The translations under genes and the position numbers were made by a program. Below the pieces are notes generated by a model that did no database searches, was not told the origin of the DNA, and saw only the letters and a list, made by a program, of their open reading frames with translations. Below, piece by piece: positions 57,627 to 64,000 of a stretch of 64,000 nt of DNA. Each line of letters opens with the position of its first letter. Position 1 is the first letter of the stretch. This DNA comes from Gracilaria domingensis (Eukaryota > Rhodophyta > Florideophyceae > Gracilariales > Gracilariaceae). The stretch lies in the NCBI GenBank assembly GCA_022539475.1, contig VCMS01000037.1, positions 186,001 to 250,000 of the forward strand, in the 5' to 3' direction.

Positions 57627-60266
57627 ATGCGCGACAATCCCAAACTTCATGTGGCTGGGGTACCAGTTCATTTTCCGTACGTACCATATCGCGCCCAAAA
57701 CGCGCTTATGCACGCAGTTGTCACAGCTGTGAAGGGACGGAAACATGCTTTGATCGAAAGCCCAACTGGCACCGGAAAGAGTTTAGCACTTCTATGTTCT
57801 TCACTAGCAGTACAAAAGCATTTCACTCAAGTACAAGGCGTTCAATCGAATGAGAAGACAGTAGAGCCTTTGGCGAAACCACCTTCATCACGAAGGGAGA
57901 AAGAAACACGAACAGCGCTATCCAGTACCATCGCGGAGTCATCGAAATCAAAGGAGGAGGAGGAGAATGATATGGACTTTGCAACACCTAAGAAGTTTCG
58001 CGACACGTCTTGGCAGAACCCGATCCAGAAACGTACGGAAAATAGGTCAGATGAACAGCCCGAAAACGCCTTTATGTTGGAGAGGCTGCTGTCGATGCGT
58101 TCAGAAGTGCCACTAGATGAGTTGGATGATACGCAAATCGAAGAGTCAGAATCGAAACCCAAGATTCCGAGAATCTTCTATGCCACTAGGACGCATTCAC
58201 AAGTTGCACAAGTCATTGGTGAACTGCGCAAGACCAAATATACTCCTTCTCTGTCCATCCTTGCTTCGAGAAAGGAATACTGCATAAATGATGTTGTCAA
58301 GGCTGCTCCCAACAGGGACGAGACATGCAAGCTTCTACTTTCTGCAAACAATGCTTGCCCCTTCTCATGCAGGTCTGAGACCCTTGCCAACAGCGAAGAA
58401 CTTGATCACCAACCGTGGGATATTGAAGAACTCGTCGAGCTTGGCAAAAAGCATTCCGGTTGCCCATATTACGCGAGTCACCACCTTTATCAGAAGGCTC
58501 AACTTATTCTGTGTCCATACAGCTTCCTCATCGATCCCATCTGTCGGAAAGCACGAGGGATAAACGTATCTGGCGACATCGTAATCCTTGATGAGGCACA
58601 CAACATTGAGAGCTATGCCCGGGAAAGTGCTACTTTCGAAGCTGACGTTGCAACCATGTCAAGAGCGGCAGAACAAATGAACAATATGCTTCTGCTGAAC
58701 TGCAATGAGGACTTGAACATAGCATATTCGAGAATGAAGGATTTGTTGCACAAGTTCATCACAATGACCGAGAATATTGTGTCTTCTGGGGCATTGAAAG
58801 ACAGAGATAGACAAGAGGATGCCGTTTTTGAACGAGATGAAATCTTCATCAAACTAAAAGCTGTGGAAATCTCGTTTTCTGAGGTAAAGAAATGGAAATC
58901 TGTGCATGAGTTCATTGCTACCTATAGCGATGAGGACGGAAACCAAAGCAAGACTGGAAATCGCGAATGGGACGATCTCAATCCATCGATACAGACTTTA
59001 TCTCCAACTCAACGCCAAAAACCAAGTGGGAAGAACACCGAATCCGGAGCATTCTTCGGATACGGACGTGATCCAAATGTTTATACTACACGGAACGACG
59101 AGGAGAGCGCGTCTGTCCAACCAAGAAAAGTGCGTCGCACGCAACGACGTCACAAGGCAGAACGTCGGAATGAAATGCAAGCATGGGTCTCCAGAGGTTT
59201 ATCAATCATCAACCAAATGCTAGCAACCCTGGAGTATCTGTTTGAGAACCCAGATGATTTCGCAATGGTCGTCGTCAGACGTACAGTTAATTTCGTGACT
59301 GCCGTAAACATTCGCATCTGTTGTTTAAATGCAGCGATTTGCTTTCGCGAGATCTCGTCAAGAGCTCGCTCTATCATTGTCACTTCTGGCACGTTGACAC
59401 CCATTCGATCCTTCGCTGGTGAGTTAGGTACAAGTTTTTCTATCTCCAAGGCCTTGCCACATGTCGTGAACGTCAAGAACCAACTTTTTGTCGGCGTAGT
59501 AGGGGAGGGACCAAAAAGGGTACTTTTCGATGCAACTTTTCGGGGTTCTTCTACTTTCGCTTTCCAAGATGCTTTAGGTGACGCTCTTTCAGATTACTGT
59601 AATGCTATTCCAGGCGGCGTTCTTGTATTCTTCCCAAGTTATCGAATGATGGACCAAATCCAAAGAAGATGGAAAGCTTCTGGCGCCTGGGAACGGCTTG
59701 AAAATATCAAAGGTGTACTACTAATGGAACCAAATCAAAGAGGAGAAGACTTTGATAACATTGTTGCCTCCTATCAGAGAGGCTCCAGCTCGGAAGACGG
59801 CGCACTGCTCCTCGCCGTTTGCCGCGGAAAGCTGTCTGAGGGAATTGACTTCAGAGATGAGACATCTCGAGGAGTAATTCTCATTGGAATACCCTTCCCC
59901 TACATTAGAGATGTGGTAGTGAATCGTAAAAAAGCTTGGAATGATCGAACCAGACACGAAAAAAAACGTGTTGAGTTACAGTCAGGGGGTGAATGGTATG
60001 AGATGCAGGCGTATCGGGCCATGAATCAAGCGTTGGGAAGAGCTTTGCGGCATCGATACGACTACGGTGCCATTCTTTTGGTGGATCATCGCTTCCGACA
60101 TAAACGAGTCTGCGGTCAATTGCCAGGATGGACAAGAGAAGCCATTGCAAGAACGAACAGTTCTCATGAGGACATAGTCCAAGGGCTGAAGCAATTCTAC
60201 GCCACTGTTCAGCAAAAGATTGTGGAGCTTGCTGAAGATGATCAAAAACATCAGACAAGTTGGTAA
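57627..60266 (+). CDS. FANCJ/BRIP1-type Fe-S DNA helicase
   Basis: 879 residues, a superfamily 2 XPD-like 5'-3' helicase acting in crosslink repair and G-quadruplex unwinding. The ATG at 57627 directly precedes the conserved entry (VAGVPVHFPYVPYRAQNALM). Motif I ESPTGTGKS with Lys51, then an acidic linker, FYATRTHSQVAQVI, Fe-S cysteines near 219, 234, 244/248 and 279, motif II DEAH (322-325), motif III-like TSGTLTPIRSFAGELG, LLAVCRGKLSEGIDF and QALGRALRHRYDYGAILLVD in the C-terminal RecA domain. CPYYASHHLYQKAQLILCPY and YARESATFEADV favour FANCJ over RTEL1, DDX11 or XPD. It lacks the long C-terminal BRCA1-binding tail of human FANCJ. It is a single exon. Confidence 0.92.
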   Translation: MRDNPKLHVAGVPVHFPYVPYRAQNALMHAVVTAVKGRKHALIESPTGTGKSLALLCSSLAVQKHFTQVQGVQSNEKTVEPLAKPPSSRREKETRTALSSTIAESSKSKEEEENDMDFATPKKFRDTSWQNPIQKRTENRSDEQPENAFMLERLLSMRSEVPLDELDDTQIEESESKPKIPRIFYATRTHSQVAQVIGELRKTKYTPSLSILASRKEYCINDVVKAAPNRDETCKLLLSANNACPFSCRSETLANSEELDHQPWDIEELVELGKKHSGCPYYASHHLYQKAQLILCPYSFLIDPICRKARGINVSGDIVILDEAHNIESYARESATFEADVATMSRAAEQMNNMLLLNCNEDLNIAYSRMKDLLHKFITMTENIVSSGALKDRDRQEDAVFERDEIFIKLKAVEISFSEVKKWKSVHEFIATYSDEDGNQSKTGNREWDDLNPSIQTLSPTQRQKPSGKNTESGAFFGYGRDPNVYTTRNDEESASVQPRKVRRTQRRHKAERRNEMQAWVSRGLSIINQMLATLEYLFENPDDFAMVVVRRTVNFVTAVNIRICCLNAAICFREISSRARSIIVTSGTLTPIRSFAGELGTSFSISKALPHVVNVKNQLFVGVVGEGPKRVLFDATFRGSSTFAFQDALGDALSDYCNAIPGGVLVFFPSYRMMDQIQRRWKASGAWERLENIKGVLLMEPNQRGEDFDNIVASYQRGSSSEDGALLLAVCRGKLSEGIDFRDETSRGVILIGIPFPYIRDVVVNRKKAWNDRTRHEKKRVELQSGGEWYEMQAYRAMNQALGRALRHRYDYGAILLVDHRFRHKRVCGQLPGWTREAIARTNSSHEDIVQGLKQFYATVQQKIVELAEDDQKHQTSW

Positions 60267-60420
60267 TGATTTTTGGAGTCACTCCGATCATCGATCATCG
60301 TTCATTATGCACACTGAGCTAAGTAAATTGTTTCTGCAATTCTTGTGACGGACGAAATGCACTTCGCGGAGATATGAGATTGAACTTGCTACCCAAGAGG
60401 CTTTTAAGGGTGAAACTATC

Positions 60421-61332
60421 TCAGTAGATGAACGGAACAAGAATCTTTCTCTTCGGCGGATACAAAGGACGATCGTCCTTTCCATCAAACTCTTTCCTGT
60501 ACCGACGATGCTTCCCCTGGGCCCATAGGAGCATTTGAAATGCACCGGCAAGCATGAACAATACACCAGGTATGGTTCTTGTCATAATGTTGAACCCCAA
60601 CCAGGACATGATCTCATACGTGTAGTTTGGGCACGAGACGAATTCGAACAAACCACCGCGAGGAATCTTCCTGATTTTTGTACCAGGTGGGCGCAAACTT
60701 CTAAGCGTCCAGTGGGCAGAGAAGTTGCCAACCTCCATGAAATAGAAGATGCACGTACCAACAACCATTAGTCCGACGGGTGGAGGTGTGTATAAGGGAT
60801 GGTTTACAAAGTACGCAACATAGGCTGCAAACCCCCAGTAGTACGAGCAGTTCTTGAACAAATTTCGAAGTGGCATAGTAGCATGTGAAAAACGGTGAAC
60901 AAAAAGCGTTTCAAATTCCCTCTTGGCGTAATGAAACGACCATGCGATCAACGCAGCTAGCTGTACTTCTCTGGCCTCGGACGAAATTGGAGGGTAAGAA
61001 GAACCATAGATCCAAGAAGGCTGGCTATAAAACAAAGGATAGAGCAATAACGGACCAAGGTATTCCACGAGGAACACGGTCTTCCACAGAATCTGTGGGC
61101 CCAGATCTTTGAAGACAACAGTGGACCCGTCTGCCAATGAGTCTTCAGCAGAGAGAGCAATTGGCTTTTTGGCAGTACTGGGATCTTGTTTTGAATAGAA
61201 ACGTTGTCGATCAGGATAGTACTTGCTGTGAGCTTCATGAAAGGCCTTCTGGAGAACGGCAACTGTGCTTCCGTCCTTGAGCACAAAAGAGCCGAGATCG
61301 CGTCCACTTCGTGACTCGACGGAAACCTTCAT
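60421..61332 (-). CDS. TSC13: Very-long-chain trans-2-enoyl-CoA reductase (TECR/TSC13)
   Basis: 303 residues, the last enzyme of ER fatty acid elongation, reducing trans-2-enoyl-CoA with NADPH. The ATG is at 61332. The N-terminal 85 residues form a ubiquitin-like domain (MKVSVESRSGRDLGSF, LADGSTVVFKDLGPQI). Then comes the steroid 5-alpha-reductase-type membrane domain with about six TMs: SFHYAKREFETLFVHRFSHA, MPLRNLFKNCSYYW, and the NADPH-binding C-terminal block with IPRGGLFEFVSCPNYTYEIM and a Tyr/Lys/Arg-rich end. The order and length match yeast Tsc13 and plant CER10. It converges on FANCJ with 154 bp between stops. Confidence 0.94.
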   Translation of the reverse strand: MKVSVESRSGRDLGSFVLKDGSTVAVLQKAFHEAHSKYYPDRQRFYSKQDPSTAKKPIALSAEDSLADGSTVVFKDLGPQILWKTVFLVEYLGPLLLYPLFYSQPSWIYGSSYPPISSEAREVQLAALIAWSFHYAKREFETLFVHRFSHATMPLRNLFKNCSYYWGFAAYVAYFVNHPLYTPPPVGLMVVGTCIFYFMEVGNFSAHWTLRSLRPPGTKIRKIPRGGLFEFVSCPNYTYEIMSWLGFNIMTRTIPGVLFMLAGAFQMLLWAQGKHRRYRKEFDGKDDRPLYPPKRKILVPFIY

Positions 61333-61541
61333 AGTATGAGCTTGGCTACTCGACTTGGCGATAGCGGATGATCAGAGATGCGTATCGAAGGGAGAGCCTA
61401 TAATCTCTTTTCAGGGACGAGACTTGCTGCCAATCAGCGCCAGTAAGATTGGACCCAGAAGAGTATAGAGTTACCACGAAGTCGGAACTCCACACCTCGA
61501 ACTGGATGTACGATGTTAAATAATTACCCCAGTTTTTATTG

Positions 61542-61646
61542 CTGTTTTCAAAACAGTCAAAACAGTGTTTTGGTATCCGCTTAAACAGAATTTCTATTCT
61601 TCTTCTTCTTTATTATGAGCGTGATACGCTTATTGCTCGTATCACG
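61542..61646. repeat. Cluster of three hairpins
   Basis: CTGTTTT-C-AAAACAG (61542-61556), CAAAACA-G-TGTTTTG (61558-61572) and a 9-bp-arm stem CGTGATACG/CGTATCACG with a 9-nt loop (61620-61646). The first two are variants of the same arm. Confidence 0.85.
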
Positions 61647-61861
61647 TGGGGTTTTGCTAAGGACCCCCAGCACTTATAATGTTTTCCCTATCAACGTAGC
61701 TGCTGACTACAAATCTAATTTGTACCGTGTTACGCTCACTGAGCTTTGTGTGAGCAAAAGCATTAACCTCTAAAGTGTTCTCTCGTCTGCGTGAGCATTT
61801 CGTCACCGATGATTCAGCCTCTTCATCTCTCCTTCTTTTTGTAGTACGTCTTCTTTCTCTT

Positions 61862-61961
61862 GAGGTCATCGGCTAAGGGGTACACCACGGTAAGGCGCTC
61901 TGCACGTACCTCATTGCGCCGTACAAGAGGTTGTGACGGTTCTCCTTCACTCAGTCCTCAT
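61862..61961. repeat. Dispersed repeat, copy 3
   Basis: It aligns with 55480-55580 at about 70 percent by eye. Shared landmarks are AGGGG(C/T)ACACCACG, GTACC(A/T)CATTG and AGTCCTCAT. Confidence 0.65.
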
Positions 61962-62251
61962 TTCCTTGGCGACACCAGGCAAAGGAGCAGCCAGTCGCTT
62001 CACATCGTTCTTCGACCCTAGACATGTGCGTAAAAGCTTTTACGAAGAAAAACCCTGTAGAAAACCGCCACATGGTTGCCTCCGTTGGATGTATCACACC
62101 ATGGGGAGGGAAAGCCAGGGAAAACATCGGTAGGATCGTTCCCAGTGATCAGCTCGTGGCCTGCTGCTTGCGTGCAGCTAGTCGGGGGCCTTTTCACGAC
62201 TTACCACCCAGGTCGACAATGGCGATCGGTAAGCAGACCAACCGTCCGGCC

Positions 62252-62493
62252 GATTTTAGTGACTTCCCGAGTCTGGAGAGGCGCGCCGGTGCGCCGAGCG
62301 CCCATGCGAGTTTAACGACATCCCGAGTCCGGAGCGGCGATCGGTGCGCCGATTACCGCGGCGAGTTTAGCGACTTCCCGAGTCCGGAGAGGCGTCGGTG
62401 TGCCGAGCGCCTATGCGAGTTTACCGACTTCCCGAGTCCGGAACAGCGATTGGTGCGCCAATCGCTGGGACGAGTTTAACGACCTCCCGGGTC
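62252..62493. repeat. 55-bp tandem array, about 4.4 units
   Basis: Units begin near 62252, 62308, 62362, 62417 and 62472 with GA(G/T)TTTA(A/G/C/T)(C/T)GAC followed by CCCGAGTC(C/T)GGA. The 3' halves of units 1 and 3 (GCCGAGCGCC) differ from units 2 and 4, suggesting an older 110-bp dimer. It lies about 140 bp upstream of the acyltransferase gene. The copies are contiguous, so it is not a CRISPR. Confidence 0.88.
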
Positions 62494-62631
62494 TTTCTGT
62501 ACTTTTCGAGTCCACGTTTTAGTGCCGGGGATCTCTCAACGAAGTCTCGAATAAGAACGGCTTAAAACCGTCGGTAACCGTGAAGGCTTCTCCAGGTCTT
62601 CCATTATCACTCAGTTTGTTGCTAGCCAAAG

Positions 62632-64000
62632 ATGCTTCTCCATCCTAGGCCAAAACATAACATTTTGCCGTTTCTCAGGCGCGCGTTTTCCTCACCCACC
62701 CCAACTGGAACTTTGCCATTACAAGTTGTACGAATCTACTTTAACACCGCAATCGTCCTGTACCATGCCGCATTTTACATTGCGTTTTCCCTTTCTTCGT
62801 CAGCCCCGGCCGATGCGCTCATAAACGACTTTTCCTCAGTATCTGCAGTGTTGTTTCAGTTGGTGAACTTTGGGTTTCGGTACGGAGTGGATGCTTTCTT
62901 CTTTTTGAGTGGTTTCTGTTTGGCTCCCAAGTTGAAAGCATGTTTCCAAGAAGACGGACGTGAGATATCTCTGGGTGCGGTTGTTCGCTACATATATCTC
63001 CGGTGGCTCAGACTTGCTCCAATGTACACCATTACATCCATGATTTATTCCTTTATTGGTAATTCGTTATGCCCCAACTTGTCGGAGATCTTGTTATTTG
63101 GGAATTTGCTCACAATTGCGCACGACAGATGCCTTATAGAAGGATGGTCAACAATTGTAGACTTCCAAGCTCATATCGCGGTATGCATGTTGGCATTAGT
63201 CTGTCGTTCACTATCCAATCTTCAATTTGCATTGGGCATTTGCATTTTGTGCTCTGCTCTTGCTCGGATTGTGAAATGGTATGAAGCTGGATTCCCATCT
63301 TGGCCCCTTATGTTCAACGTTCAAGATGTCACAAAGACGGCATCCGCAAAGATCGCACTAGCCACGACGCATAAGTTACGCATGGGTGCCTTCGATGTCA
63401 ACTCATACAATGCTGTGAGTCGAAGAACGATATTCCAAGCGTACTACCCTCTTTACTTCGAGACATGCTTCCGTCTGATTCCTTGTATGATCGGGTTTCT
63501 TGTGTGGTGTGAAATGCACAGGAAAGGACATTTGCATGTTGGTATTCTTCGACGTAAGGCTGCAGCTGTTACTACTGGGCTGTTGCTAATGATGTTAGAT
63601 TTTTTTGCACTGTTCTACTTCCATCCCTCATCGAAAACTTTCAACGAATACTTTGGAGCCTTACACGAGGGATTCGGTTCAGCACTTGTGACAAGTGGAC
63701 TTGGACTTATTGTGATGGCAACCTGCACCGTAGATACAGACAAATTGGACGAGAAGCATCCCAGGAATGGAGTTGATTCCTCCCATGGATTAACATCTCT
63801 GCTCAACAACCGCGTAATATCTTTTTGGAGTCGAAGTTTATATGCCATTTATCAGCTGCACCCCATAATCATAAGGGTAGTTACATGGGTTGGTCCCGAC
63901 ATCACAGATGCAAATTATTCTCATGTAGTGGTCCTTGTGAAAGGTTTGATGCTGTATGCTTGTACAGTCGCTTTCTCTGTACCGGTGACCGTAGTAGAGC
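62632..64000 (+). CDS. Acyltransferase-3 family membrane protein, partial (3' end missing)
   Basis: 456 residues read from the ATG at 62632 to the window edge with no stop; an in-frame TAG lies just upstream at 62623. It is a polytopic membrane protein with the acyltransferase-3 layout. The first TM has a His (IVLYHAAFYIAFSLSS), which in this family is catalytic. Next comes GVDAFFFLSGFCLAPKL, then LRWLRLAPMYTITSMIYSFI, and several more TMs ending with SFWSRSLYAIYQLHPIIIRV. The order resembles OafA and nematode NRF-6-type proteins, which move acyl groups across or within membranes. The substrate is unknown. The frame holds throughout with no visible break. Confidence 0.82.
   Translation, partial: MLLHPRPKHNILPFLRRAFSSPTPTGTLPLQVVRIYFNTAIVLYHAAFYIAFSLSSSAPADALINDFSSVSAVLFQLVNFGFRYGVDAFFFLSGFCLAPKLKACFQEDGREISLGAVVRYIYLRWLRLAPMYTITSMIYSFIGNSLCPNLSEILLFGNLLTIAHDRCLIEGWSTIVDFQAHIAVCMLALVCRSLSNLQFALGICILCSALARIVKWYEAGFPSWPLMFNVQDVTKTASAKIALATTHKLRMGAFDVNSYNAVSRRTIFQAYYPLYFETCFRLIPCMIGFLVWCEMHRKGHLHVGILRRKAAAVTTGLLLMMLDFFALFYFHPSSKTFNEYFGALHEGFGSALVTSGLGLIVMATCTVDTDKLDEKHPRNGVDSSHGLTSLLNNRVISFWSRSLYAIYQLHPIIIRVVTWVGPDITDANYSHVVVLVKGLMLYACTVAFSVPVTVVE

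Larger units (their letters stand above)
61333..62631. other. 1.3-kb intergenic region with repeats
   Basis: No gene is supported. Contents: chained hairpins (61542-61646), dispersed repeat copy 3 (61862-61961) and a 55-bp tandem array (62252-62493). A frame at 62024-62479 is open only because the array has few stops. Confidence 0.55.

Noticed and set aside
62024-62479. A 151-codon ORF across the tandem array
   Set aside because: Its second half is only the repeat translated (FSDFPS-type units) and its first half resembles nothing; low stop density explains it.
62252-62493. The tandem array as a CRISPR
   Set aside because: Units are contiguous without unique spacers, and the genome is eukaryotic.

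Overview
The window is nuclear DNA of a eukaryote. It encodes clathrin heavy chain, a CCT chaperonin subunit, CLP1, UTP10/HEATR1, casein kinase 1, a MAP kinase, PP4R3/SMEK, VPS54, FANCJ and trans-2-enoyl-CoA reductase. Two proteins (peroxiredoxin Q and an AI-2E-type permease) begin with Met-Ala-Phe followed by a basic, Ser/Pro/Arg-rich leader, as plastid-targeted proteins of red algae and glaucophytes often do. Most genes are a single exon, even at 5-6 kb. Introns are rare, short and canonical (GTAAGT...CAG). Together this suggests a compact, intron-poor alga, most likely a mesophilic unicellular red alga. That assignment is an inference from gene content and architecture; no marker gene in the window settles it.

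Layout. 0.9-2.25 kb: a secreted four-repeat Cys-rich protein. 3.9-5.1 kb: a TIMP/netrin-type secreted protein converging on peroxiredoxin Q. 5.2-7.9 kb: a low-complexity coiled-coil protein diverging from a G3BP-like NTF2/RRM protein. 8.4-10.2 kb: CCT4. 10.5-13.4 kb: membralin and CLP1, divergent. 13.95-25.8 kb: clathrin heavy chain and UTP10, divergent. 26.6-28.5 kb: an unrecognised protein. 30.7-33.0 kb: a basic nuclear-type protein whose reading frame is broken. 33.05-33.65 kb: mitochondrial-type ferredoxin with one 89-nt intron. 34.0-39.5 kb: CK1 and SMEK. 40.0-41.35 kb: MAP kinase. 41.35-43.9 kb: intergenic DNA holding a SMEK-derived fragment and a decayed copy of the 5' part of the next gene. 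43.97-45.46 kb: PA-domain RING ubiquitin ligase. 46.6-50.06 kb: VPS54. 50.7-53.1 kb: two-domain GT32-type glycosyltransferase with one 104-nt intron. 53.4-54.8 kb: AI-2E-type plastid permease. 54.8-57.6 kb: gene-free, with hairpins and a dispersed repeat. 57.6-61.3 kb: FANCJ converging on trans-2-enoyl-CoA reductase. 61.3-62.6 kb: repeats, including a 55-bp tandem array. 62.6 kb to the end: an acyltransferase-3 membrane protein that runs off the window.

These are mostly housekeeping genes with no operon-like logic. Divergent pairs share GC-rich, CpG-rich promoter islands of about 300-530 bp, and several coding-strand leaders are C-rich just before the ATG. Convergent pairs can be very tight (19 bp between stops at 33.03-33.05 kb).

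I found no obviously new multi-gene system. The less ordinary signals are long near-perfect and chained hairpins in intergenic DNA, relics of neighbouring genes parked between them, a GT32 enzyme with a second domain lacking its DXD motif, a MAP kinase with a TAY activation loop, and a peroxiredoxin Q lacking the usual resolving cysteine position. All alignments were done by eye; no database search was run.
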